Below are positions 31,558 to 39,948 of a DNA stretch of 64,000 bases, in pieces (position 1 is the first letter of the stretch; each line of letters begins with the position of its first letter). A program made the translations under genes and the position numbers. Origin of the DNA: Leeuwenhoekiella sp044542075 (GTDB taxonomy: Bacteria; Bacteroidota; Bacteroidia; Flavobacteriales; Flavobacteriaceae); contig NZ_JBITTU010000002.1 of the NCBI RefSeq assembly GCF_044542075.1, forward strand, positions 434,001 to 498,000, in the 5' to 3' direction. The notes beneath the pieces were generated by a model that made no database searches, was not told the DNA's origin, and saw nothing but the letters and a program-made list of their open reading frames with translations.

Positions 31558-31677
31558 CCTAAAGTAGGATGTTAATATTGTATCACTATATGTTAATAGT
31601 AGTCACTCTAACGTTTTCGTGTTGACAAGTTTTTTGTGCCAAAAAAAGTTAACAGCTATCTAGTATTTTAAATAAAT

Positions 31678-31689
31678 CTCAAATTTGAG
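31678..31689. promoter_or_regulatory. Perfect 12-bp palindrome upstream of the LacI-type gene
   Basis: CTCAAATTTGAG is a perfect inverted repeat 17 nt before the regulator ATG. It is a candidate autoregulatory operator, although it lacks the central CG common in LacI-family sites. Confidence 0.35.
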
Positions 31690-31706
31690 CAGAAGTATAA
31701 ACCAGA

Positions 31707-32723
31707 ATGAAAAGAAAAATCACCCTTAAGGATATTGCCAAAGAGCTTGATGTTTCTATATCTACCGTTTCAAAATCACTAAAGAATAGTTCTGAAATTG
31801 GGCAGGATACCCGCGACAAAGTACAGGCTTTTGCTAGACTTTATAATTACAAACCTAACAATATAGCCGTAAGCCTTCAAAACAGCAGAACTAAGCATAT
31901 AGCATTATTTATACCCGAAATCGTTCACGATTTTTTTACGACTGTCTTAAAGGGAGTAGAGGAAGTTGCGCATAAAAACGGTTATAATGTACTTGTTTGT
32001 GTATCTAATGAGTCTTTTGAGAAGGAGGTATTGAGTATGGAAATGTTTGCTCGTGGAGGTATCGTAGATGGTTTTATAATTTCATTATCTAAAGAAACCC
32101 AGCTAAAAGAAGACTACAATCATCTTATAGAAATTGAAAATCAAGGTATGCCTCTGGTTATGATAGACAGAATTACAGATAAAGTAATTTCAGATAAGGT
32201 TATTGTTGATGATATGCGGGGATCGTATACCGCAATAAGTCATTTAATAAATCAAGGACGTAAGCGTATAGCTTTGATCACAACCGAAGATTATATAAGT
32301 GTTGGCTCATTGCGTACTAAAGGATATAAAAAAGCACTGGCAGATCACGATATTGTATTAGACGACCGCCTCATACTTACAATTGATGATATAGATAAAG
32401 CAGATACAGATATTCAGAATTTTATAAACACTACCACTTTTGATGCTGTACTTGGTGTAAATGAAATATTTGCGGTAATTATTATGAAACTGTTACAGAA
32501 TCAAGGTAAACGTATTCCCGAAGATGTAGCGATTATAGGTTTTTCTGACGGAAAATTATTGCAATACGCAACCCCGGCAATAACGGCGGTAAATCAGCAC
32601 GGTGATGAGATGGGGAAAGCGGCTGCACAAATGCTTATAGACCGGTTGGAATGTGACAAAGAAGCAGAGAATTATAAAACAACCGTAATTACAACCACAT
32701 TGATTGAGCGGGAGTCTACCTAA
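31707..32723 (+). CDS. LacI family transcriptional regulator of the alpha-glucan locus
   Basis: The 338-residue protein begins with a LacI-type helix-turn-helix (ITLKDIAKELDVSISTVSKS, residues 5-24). The hinge helix and a periplasmic-binding-protein-like sensor domain follow, with HIALFIPEIVHDFFTTVLKG at its start and MLIDRLE near the end. It is transcribed away from susC and followed 100 nt later by a GH13 gene, so it probably controls both units in response to a maltose-type sugar. Whether it activates or represses cannot be read. The short palindrome at 31678-31689 may be its own operator. Confidence 0.92.
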   Translation: MKRKITLKDIAKELDVSISTVSKSLKNSSEIGQDTRDKVQAFARLYNYKPNNIAVSLQNSRTKHIALFIPEIVHDFFTTVLKGVEEVAHKNGYNVLVCVSNESFEKEVLSMEMFARGGIVDGFIISLSKETQLKEDYNHLIEIENQGMPLVMIDRITDKVISDKVIVDDMRGSYTAISHLINQGRKRIALITTEDYISVGSLRTKGYKKALADHDIVLDDRLILTIDDIDKADTDIQNFINTTTFDAVLGVNEIFAVIIMKLLQNQGKRIPEDVAIIGFSDGKLLQYATPAITAVNQHGDEMGKAAAQMLIDRLECDKEAENYKTTVITTTLIEREST

Positions 32724-32823
32724 ATAGTACTAACCTATATATTCTATTCTTAGAACTTTCAGAAGAACCAGACTCACCCTCTAATTTCAGTAAAAATGAA
32801 TTTAAATAGTAGATTATTCTAAA

Positions 32824-34701
32824 ATGATTCGAAATTCACTACTTCTTATACTTATCTTGACCTTATTTTTTAGTTGTAAAACTGAAACTAGTGTACAATC
32901 TAACACAGCCATGAAAACCGAAAATAAAACTAAAAAGGAAGTTGTTTATCACGTATTTACACGCCTCTTTGGAAATACCAATACCACAAACAAACCCTGG
33001 GGAACACTTGAAGAAAACGGGGTAGGCAAGTTTAATGATTTTGATACTAAAGCGCTTAATGAAATAAAGGATCTGGGAGCGACTTATATCTGGTACACCG
33101 GAGTACCACATCACGCGGTAATTACAGATTATACAACATACGGTATTTCTAACGATGATCCTGATGTAGTAAAAGGTAGAGCTGGTTCACCGTATGCGGT
33201 AAAGGACTACTATCAAGTTGACCCTGATATGGCAGTAAATCCTTCAAAACGTCTAGAAGAATTTGAAGCCCTCATAAAGCGTACGCATCAGGCCGGCTTA
33301 AAAGTTATCATAGATATCGTTCCTAATCACGTTGCCCGCAGGTACGAAAGTTTAAATACACCAACGCATACTTCAGCTTTTGGGACTGACGATGATACAA
33401 GCATTTCTTATAAACGTGATAATGATTTCTATTACATACCCGGTGAAGACTTTAAAGTTCCTAAGTGGCAAAACAGCTATTTGCCTTTGGGTGGAGAGCA
33501 ATATAGTCTTGCAGATGGAAAATTTAAAGAATCTCCAGCAAAATGGACTGGTAATGGAAGTCGTGCTGCTCAACCCGATCAAAATGATTGGTACGAGACC
33601 GTAAAAATTAATTACGGAATCTGGCCAGATGGGGGAATCGATTTTGAACCGCTTCCTGAAGACGCAGGGCACTGGGATGTTGCTAAACATCAGGAATTCT
33701 GGAAAAATAAAGATGTACCCTCTAGCTGGGTTAAATTTAAAGAAATCGCTCTTTTTTGGACTGAAAAAGGGATTGATGGCTTTAGGTTTGATATGGCCGA
33801 AATGGTACCGGTAGAATTCTGGAGCTATATGAATTCTGCAATAAAAACCAAAAATCCCGATGCATTTCTGCTTGCTGAGGTTTACAATCCGTCATTATAT
33901 AGAGATTACATTTTTAAAGGAAAAATGGATTACCTGTATGATAAAGTAGAATTGTATGATACGATAAAGCATATTATGCAAGGTCACGGAAGCACAGACC
34001 ATATTGCACCTATTATAAACGAGCAAAAGGATATAGCTATTAATATGCTGCACTTTCTTGAAAATCACGATGAGCAGCGTATTGCAAGTCCTGAGTTTGC
34101 AGGAAACGCAGAAAAAGGGAAGCCTGCAATGGTTGTTTCTGCATTGATTAGTACATCGCCTACAATGATTTATTTTGGTCAGGAACTGGGAGAACCGGCA
34201 GCAGAAGATCTAGGTTTTGGTGACCCTTCGCGAACTTCAATTTTTGATTATGGCAGTGTACCTTCGGTAGTACGCTGGGTTAACAATAAAAAATTTGATG
34301 GTGGCCAATCTACAGATGATGAGCGCCAATTGCGTGATTTTTATAAGCGCCTATTGAATTTCAGTATAACTAATTCTGCTATAACAGGTGAATATGCAGA
34401 TATTCACGCCCACAACAGACAATATACCGAATGGTACAATGATAGAGTGCATTCATTTGTACGCTGGTCTGATACTGATAAATTAGTTGTGGTAACCAAT
34501 TTTGATGCTCATGATAGCTTTGGGTTTGAGCTTCAGCTTCCGAAGAATATAATAGAAATCTGGGGATTAAATGAAGGCGAATATGAGATGACAGATCAAC
34601 TGTACAGTACGCAAAAAGGGATTTTAAAAGTTACTAATGAGCGTGCAACAATGCGTGTTGATATAAAACCTTTAGAATCGTTTGTTTTTAAGCTGAATTA
34701 A
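32824..34701 (+). CDS. GH13 alpha-amylase-family glycoside hydrolase, lipoprotein
   Basis: This 625-residue protein has a lipobox at Cys18 (LTLFFSC). GH13 motifs are complete: DIVPNH (164-169), GFRFD with nucleophile Asp323, LLAEVY with acid/base Glu352, and ENHDEQR with His415-Asp416. A long insert of about 100 residues lies between regions I and II. The lipid anchor suggests a membrane-tethered enzyme that trims maltooligosaccharides imported by SusCD, but its exact GH13 subfamily is not clear. It follows the LacI-type gene on the same strand. Its TAA stop overlaps the convergent glpF-like stop in a shared TTAA. Confidence 0.92.
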   Translation: MIRNSLLLILILTLFFSCKTETSVQSNTAMKTENKTKKEVVYHVFTRLFGNTNTTNKPWGTLEENGVGKFNDFDTKALNEIKDLGATYIWYTGVPHHAVITDYTTYGISNDDPDVVKGRAGSPYAVKDYYQVDPDMAVNPSKRLEEFEALIKRTHQAGLKVIIDIVPNHVARRYESLNTPTHTSAFGTDDDTSISYKRDNDFYYIPGEDFKVPKWQNSYLPLGGEQYSLADGKFKESPAKWTGNGSRAAQPDQNDWYETVKINYGIWPDGGIDFEPLPEDAGHWDVAKHQEFWKNKDVPSSWVKFKEIALFWTEKGIDGFRFDMAEMVPVEFWSYMNSAIKTKNPDAFLLAEVYNPSLYRDYIFKGKMDYLYDKVELYDTIKHIMQGHGSTDHIAPIINEQKDIAINMLHFLENHDEQRIASPEFAGNAEKGKPAMVVSALISTSPTMIYFGQELGEPAAEDLGFGDPSRTSIFDYGSVPSVVRWVNNKKFDGGQSTDDERQLRDFYKRLLNFSITNSAITGEYADIHAHNRQYTEWYNDRVHSFVRWSDTDKLVVVTNFDAHDSFGFELQLPKNIIEIWGLNEGEYEMTDQLYSTQKGILKVTNERATMRVDIKPLESFVFKLN

Positions 34702-35501
34702 AGGGTATTAGGTTGGTCATGTTTCATAATAGGATCAACTACTTTGCAAAAGAAAAATGCTGCTGCAGTACTTCCTAAACAGGGAGCTAATATGTAAACC
34801 CAAAAGAATCCAAAGGAATCATCGGGAAATGCAGCATCTCCCCATCCTGTTAAGTAAGCTACCATTCGCGGCCCAAAATCACGGGCAGGATTAATACCTG
34901 CTTGTGTTAAATGAGCGATAAGGCAAATGATTATGGTAACGGTTAAACCTATAAAAACAGGGGCAAGGGTGTCGTGAGGTCTTCCTATATTTGAACCTTC
35001 GGTAAAACCGAATATAAATAACATCAGTAAAAAAGTTCCGAAGCCTTCTGTAAAAATAGCTAAGGGCATACTCACTGTAGCACCATCGGGTACACTATAA
35101 AATTCTCCAAACATCTTTGCAGTTTGCCAGCTTTCGGCACTGCCTCGCACAATAGTATTCGCCGCTTCAAAAGCCTCTATAGAGGGATTAAATAAGAGAA
35201 ACAGAACCCAACCAGCTGCAAAAGCACCTAAAACTTGAGCAATTACATAAGGAATAAGTTTTCTTGACGGCATACGCTTACTAATCACCATTGCCAGTGT
35301 TACCGCAGGATTTAAGTGCGCATTAGATAAATGTCTGGTTAAGTAAATAGCCAGCATTACTGAAATTCCCCAGGCGATGGCAATTTGTAATATACTTTGA
35401 TACCCGTTAAAAAGAACAGCCACAGCTACAGACCCAATACCGAATAACACCATTACAAAAGTTCCTAAAAACTCTCCTAAAATTTCTCTTTTATTAATCA
35501 T
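34698..35501 (-). CDS. glpF: MIP family channel, glycerol facilitator type (GlpF-like)
   Basis: This 267-residue protein has six predicted membrane helices and both half-helix NPA motifs, in HLNPAVT and GINPARDFGPR. The Asp directly after the second NPAR is characteristic of aquaglyceroporins versus water-only aquaporins. It should conduct glycerol and similar small polyols by diffusion across the inner membrane. No glycerol kinase or glycerol-3-phosphate dehydrogenase gene is next to it here. It converges on the GH13 lipoprotein gene with a 4-nt overlap. Confidence 0.92.
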   Translation of the reverse strand: MINKREILGEFLGTFVMVLFGIGSVAVAVLFNGYQSILQIAIAWGISVMLAIYLTRHLSNAHLNPAVTLAMVISKRMPSRKLIPYVIAQVLGAFAAGWVLFLLFNPSIEAFEAANTIVRGSAESWQTAKMFGEFYSVPDGATVSMPLAIFTEGFGTFLLMLFIFGFTEGSNIGRPHDTLAPVFIGLTVTIIICLIAHLTQAGINPARDFGPRMVAYLTGWGDAAFPDDSFGFFWVYILAPCLGSTAAAFFFCKVVDPIMKHDQPNTL

Positions 35502-35741
35502 CCATTGATTGTTGCTTGTATGTAGTTATAAGAGCTAATTTAATATTAGTTCCTTAAGACGTTGTTTTATTTACGGAAATAATTAAGGAATAGGTTTTTG
35601 ATTATTCAAAATATTTAAAAATAATCTATAGAACTGAAAATTCCATAAATAAGAGAAACACTTGATTATTAGTAAAATCTTAGCATTAATGACCATTTTC
35701 TTAGTCCTAAACCAGTTGATAGTATTGTATTTTTAAGCAAT

Positions 35742-35749
35742 TACTTTTG
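35742..35749 (+). promoter_or_regulatory. Candidate -7 box TACTTTTG before the FAD/NAD(P)-binding gene
   Basis: TACTTTTG matches TAnnTTTG 34 nt before the GTG start at 35784. TTG triplets lie upstream, but none at ideal spacing. It is the best promoter candidate in this 282-bp divergent gap. Confidence 0.35.
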
Positions 35750-35783
35750 CAATTGAAAAGAATTAATGATTTAAACATTTAGC

Positions 35784-37535
35784 GTGTCAAATAATAAAAC
35801 TATTGCAATTATAGGAATAGGACCTCGCGGTCTTGCAGCACTTGAAGCCCTGTATATTGCTAAACAAGAGAAAGCTTTAAAAACTAAACTAAATGTTCTC
35901 TTGTTTGAAGAGGCTGCGTATCCCGGCGCCGGTAAAATTTGGAGTCCGCAGCAAGTAGTTACAAATTTATCGAATATAAGTGAACGCCATCTTAGCGCCG
36001 GTTTACAGGGAAGACCAGAAATACGAGTAGACAATTTATATATTGCGAGCTTTCCTAGTTATCAGGAATGGATTACCACTGGTGCTGATGAAATTAAAAC
36101 TGCTGCGGTAGATTATTTTCCACCACGTGCGAAGTTAGGTGCTTATTTAAACGCACGTTTTGAGTCGATTAAAAACGCGTTGTTGGGCGGAGATTGTGCT
36201 ACACTAATCGCTAATAAAGTGACTCACGTAGAAACAACTCAAACAGGTTGTTTGATAACTGATGCAGCTCAAAAAACACATTACGTAGATGAGGTTGTAT
36301 TAACTATAGGACATCAGGCTACACAACTATCAGACCAACTCAAAGCCTGGGAAAAGCATACCAAAGAATTTTCTCATTTGAAGTTATATAAAGACCCTTA
36401 CCCCGTGGGCGCACTAGAAACCGAAACTATAACACCAGATGCTTTTGTAGCGCTTAGAGGTTTTGGGTTGTCTATGGTAGATCAGGTAAGGGCATTAACT
36501 CTGGGTTTTGGAGGCACCTTTACAAATTCTGAAAATGGTTTAAAATTTAAATATCATCCTTCAGCAACGGCTCCTAAAAAGCTAATTGTATTTTCATTAG
36601 ATGGATTACCACCGGCACCAAAACCGGTAAATTCTGCTATTGACAGCTGGTTTGAGCCCACTGTTGATGAATTTGCACGTTTTAGAGATGAATTAGATTC
36701 TGCCTTAAAAAAACCAGAACTCATTAAAGATGCTACATTTTTAATAAAAGCATTAGCAACGCTTACAGCTTCAGTATTTAAACGTTTGGCGCATAAGGCA
36801 CGACATTATTCTAGTGATGAGACGTATTTAGAACCACTGGTGGAAACCTTTATACGAAAACCGGAAACAAAACATTCACTTGTCTTAGACAAAAATCTTC
36901 CTGCTCTAGATCAAATGGAAATGCTGTTAGAGATGGCTTTTGGTAAACAGAAAATAAGTCTCGATTATTGTTTAGGACAGGTTTGGCGTTATGCTTTGAG
37001 TATTTTGTATCATGATTATACGCATCTTGATATTTCTGATGCTGCGATGATTGATATTGTTAACTATATAGAAGCTAGTAAGCGCTATTCTTATGGCCCT
37101 CCTGTAGAAAGTTTACAGCAGCTTATAGCCGTTGCCGAGGCCGGGATTCTAAATTTAGATTTTGTTAAAAATCCTGAAATAAAGTTGATTCCGCAGGGTT
37201 GGGAACTAAATAAAGATGATAAAAAAACTACTGCAGGTGTAATGGTAAATTCGGTAATAGACCCACCACAATTAATTGCAGTGAATAGTTCTGTAATACA
37301 ACATTTACTTAATGATCATAAAGTAGACGCAGTGAGTTATAAATTAGGTTTGCACACTTTGGAAGACGGCAGAATTATTAGTAGTGCAGGAAACTCAAAT
37401 CAACATATCGCACTTTTAGGAAGACTCGCAAAAGGCAGTGTCATAGGAGTTGATGATTTAATTGAATGCTTTGGAAAGCCGGCAAAAAAATGGGCTCAAG
37501 GTGTTTTAAATCGAGTTTCAGATAAAAATATATAG
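35784..37535 (+). CDS. FAD/NAD(P)-binding protein (COG4529-like)
   Basis: This 583-residue protein begins with a Rossmann dinucleotide-binding motif, IAIIGIGPRGLAALEAL (residues 7-23). It has further conserved segments ARFESIKNAL and VALRGFGLSMVDQVRALT, and ends with a GRLAKGSVIGVDDLIECFG-like tail. This is the pattern of the COG4529/NAD_binding_9 group, whose reactions are unknown; some members act with amino-acid or siderophore-like metabolism. The start is GTG, placing the Rossmann strand at residue 7. It is single in its transcription unit, 8 nt from a convergent hypothetical gene. Confidence 0.8.
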   Translation: MSNNKTIAIIGIGPRGLAALEALYIAKQEKALKTKLNVLLFEEAAYPGAGKIWSPQQVVTNLSNISERHLSAGLQGRPEIRVDNLYIASFPSYQEWITTGADEIKTAAVDYFPPRAKLGAYLNARFESIKNALLGGDCATLIANKVTHVETTQTGCLITDAAQKTHYVDEVVLTIGHQATQLSDQLKAWEKHTKEFSHLKLYKDPYPVGALETETITPDAFVALRGFGLSMVDQVRALTLGFGGTFTNSENGLKFKYHPSATAPKKLIVFSLDGLPPAPKPVNSAIDSWFEPTVDEFARFRDELDSALKKPELIKDATFLIKALATLTASVFKRLAHKARHYSSDETYLEPLVETFIRKPETKHSLVLDKNLPALDQMEMLLEMAFGKQKISLDYCLGQVWRYALSILYHDYTHLDISDAAMIDIVNYIEASKRYSYGPPVESLQQLIAVAEAGILNLDFVKNPEIKLIPQGWELNKDDKKTTAGVMVNSVIDPPQLIAVNSSVIQHLLNDHKVDAVSYKLGLHTLEDGRIISSAGNSNQHIALLGRLAKGSVIGVDDLIECFGKPAKKWAQGVLNRVSDKNI

Positions 37536-37543
37536 AGGTTGTT

Positions 37544-38005
37544 TCAACATTTCAGTTTGGGATTGGGATTGTGTTCTAATGTTTCCCCATAATACATAAA
37601 CCAGTCTATAATCCTATTTGTAATATAATCATAGGGTGCATCGTGTGTGTAAGGAGCCTGTGCGTTATTTAACAAGTCTAACTCAGCATTGATCCCCTGA
37701 ATTTTTTCTTCAGAAAAAAGAGTTGTATCTGTTAATTTACTTCTTAAATAATTAACAAGTAGACTGTGACATTGATTATTAAAATTACCGTTTCCATTGC
37801 GCTGTGCCTCATCTCGTAGTTTTTCTATTGCGCGTAACAGCTCACCCTGTACAAATTTTGCCTGCCCTGACTGCGGTACAAAATGCTCCCATATATATTT
37901 TCCTTTTTCTTCATATTCAGCATCTGTTAGTTGTTGCCCATTGGCAGAAAGGCTAGATAATAGCGAGAATAAAATAAGTGTGGTGAATGTGGCAGGTTGA
38001 GTCAT
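37544..38005 (-). CDS. Exported hypothetical protein
   Basis: This 153-residue protein has a signal peptide (cleavage after SANGQ) and a predicted helical body with LLRAIEKLRDEAQRNGNG and LLVNYLRSKL. It contains two cysteines, one at the extreme C-terminus. I do not recognise the family. It is convergent with the FAD/NAD(P)-binding gene, 8 nt apart, and has no close same-strand neighbour. The signal peptide and uninterrupted frame argue that it is a real periplasmic protein. Confidence 0.65.
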   Translation of the reverse strand: MTQPATFTTLILFSLLSSLSANGQQLTDAEYEEKGKYIWEHFVPQSGQAKFVQGELLRAIEKLRDEAQRNGNGNFNNQCHSLLVNYLRSKLTDTTLFSEEKIQGINAELDLLNNAQAPYTHDAPYDYITNRIIDWFMYYGETLEHNPNPKLKC

Positions 38006-38255
38006 TTTAGAGAAGGTTTTGATTTAGTAAACATATGCAAGTTGGCCGATTCTTAATATACGTAAAAGACTTTAATTGTAGTAGATAACCTTAAGTAGAA
38101 TAGTTCTATAAATTTCTAATGTAATCATAAGTTTCAAGACCTATTCTAAAATGCTAGATATAGCTTAAACTTTAAAATTCAGATTTTATTTTGTTGAAAA
38201 TTAGGTTGGTATAGTTAAAAATTATGTTGTTTCTTTAGAAAACCAACTTAAAGTT

Positions 38256-39794
38256 ATGCTCACAAAGGTTTATGGATCAGCAGTTTTCGGTGTAGAAGCC
38301 ACAACAATTACGGTAGAAGTTCATATAGATAAAGGAATAGGTTATCATCTGGTAGGACTTCCCGATAATGCGATTAAAGAGAGTAATTATCGGATTGCCG
38401 CAGCGCTTCAAAACAACAATCTTAAAATTCCAGGAAAAAAAATTACACTCAATATGGCACCTGCAGATATGCGGAAGGAGGGAAGTGCCTATGATCTAAC
38501 ACTTGCAATAGGAATACTCGCTGCCAGTGGACAGATAAATGCTGAACATCTGGATGAATACATTATTATGGGTGAGTTGTCTTTAGATGGAAGCCTACAA
38601 CCCATACGAGGTGCACTGCCTATCGCAATTAAAGCACAGGAAGAAGGCTTTAAAAAATTTCTACTACCCAGCCAAAATGCTCGTGAGGCAGCCATCGTTA
38701 AAGATCTTGAAGTATATGGTATAGATTCTATTTCTCAGGTTATTGACCATTTTGATGCGGGCGCAGAACTTGAGCGTACTATTGTAGATACCCGCAGTGA
38801 GTTTTTTAATGCTTTAGAACATCCAGATTTTGACTTTGCTGATGTAAAAGGCCAGGAATCTATTAAACGCTGTATGGAAATTGCTGCTGCTGGTGGACAT
38901 AATATAATTTTAATAGGTCCGCCGGGAGCAGGTAAAACAATGTTGGCAAAACGTTTGCCTTCTATATTACCACCTATGACTTTAAGGGAAGCGCTTGAGA
39001 CAACAAAGATTCATAGCGTTTCTGGTAGAATGCGTGAACACGTGGGACTTATGGCACAACGGCCGTTTCGGAGTCCGCATCATACGATTTCTGATGTTGC
39101 ATTAGTAGGTGGTGGAGCCTACCCGCAGCCCGGTGAGATTTCCTTATCGCATAATGGTGTTTTATTTCTTGATGAGTTACCCGAATTTAAGCGTACCGTT
39201 CTTGAGGTTATGCGGCAACCCCTTGAAGATCGGGAAGTCACCATCTCAAGAGCAAAATTTACAGTGACCTATCCCAGCAGTTTTATGCTTGTAGCGAGTA
39301 TGAACCCGAGTCCTGGAGGTTATTTTAATGATCCTAATGCGCCGGTTACCAGTACACCTGCAGAAATGCAACGCTATTTGAGTAAAGTTAGTGGTCCGCT
39401 TTTAGACCGTATAGATATTCATATAGAAGTAACTCCGGTTCCTTTTGACAAACTTTCAGACGAGCGCAGAGCAGAAAGTAGTGTTGATATTAGAAAACGG
39501 GTAAGCGCAGCGCGCGAATTGCAAACAAAACGTTTTGAAGAAAACAGCAGTGTACATTATAATGCACAAATGAGTGTCAAACAAATTCGAAACTACTGCG
39601 CATTAGATGAGAACTCAAAAAATCTTTTAAAGTCTGCTATGGAAAAACTTAATCTTTCGGCTCGCGCCTATGATCGTATTTTAAAAGTATCTAGAACAAT
39701 AGCAGACTTAGAAGCTTCTGAGCATATAGAAAGTCATCATATTAGCGAAGCGATTCAATACAGGAGTTTAGATCGTGAGGGCTGGTTGGGGTAG
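38256..39794 (+). CDS. comM: YifB/ComM family magnesium-chelatase-like AAA ATPase
   Basis: This 512-residue protein has the full YifB architecture. An N-terminal ChlI-type domain (VYGSAVFGVEATTITVEVHI) precedes an AAA+ core with Walker A GPPGAGKT at 221-228 and Walker B VLFLDELPEF. The C-terminal domain contains SARAYDRILKVSRTIADLE. In naturally competent bacteria ComM is a branch-migration helicase that helps integrate incoming DNA; in non-competent species its role is unclear. It is monocistronic, with 250 bp of AT-rich sequence upstream in which I see no clear promoter. Confidence 0.93.
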   Translation: MLTKVYGSAVFGVEATTITVEVHIDKGIGYHLVGLPDNAIKESNYRIAAALQNNNLKIPGKKITLNMAPADMRKEGSAYDLTLAIGILAASGQINAEHLDEYIIMGELSLDGSLQPIRGALPIAIKAQEEGFKKFLLPSQNAREAAIVKDLEVYGIDSISQVIDHFDAGAELERTIVDTRSEFFNALEHPDFDFADVKGQESIKRCMEIAAAGGHNIILIGPPGAGKTMLAKRLPSILPPMTLREALETTKIHSVSGRMREHVGLMAQRPFRSPHHTISDVALVGGGAYPQPGEISLSHNGVLFLDELPEFKRTVLEVMRQPLEDREVTISRAKFTVTYPSSFMLVASMNPSPGGYFNDPNAPVTSTPAEMQRYLSKVSGPLLDRIDIHIEVTPVPFDKLSDERRAESSVDIRKRVSAARELQTKRFEENSSVHYNAQMSVKQIRNYCALDENSKNLLKSAMEKLNLSARAYDRILKVSRTIADLEASEHIESHHISEAIQYRSLDREGWLG

Positions 39795-39948
39795 GTTTAG
39801 CAGTTTGTTTATTAATTACATTAAATTCAGTCTTTTTGAAACTTCACTATAAATAGTTTAACGATTTTGTAACTTAACATCGGTAAATGCGTCTTTTTCA
39901 ATGAGCTAATGATGTATTTCAAATTTTATTAATCAAAAACAAAAATCA

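Noticed and set aside
35600..35626. Inverted repeat GATTATT/AATAATC between glpF and the FAD/NAD(P)-binding gene
   Set aside because: The stem is AT-only and 7 bp with a 13-nt loop and no T-tract in either direction, so it is expected by chance in this AT-rich DNA.
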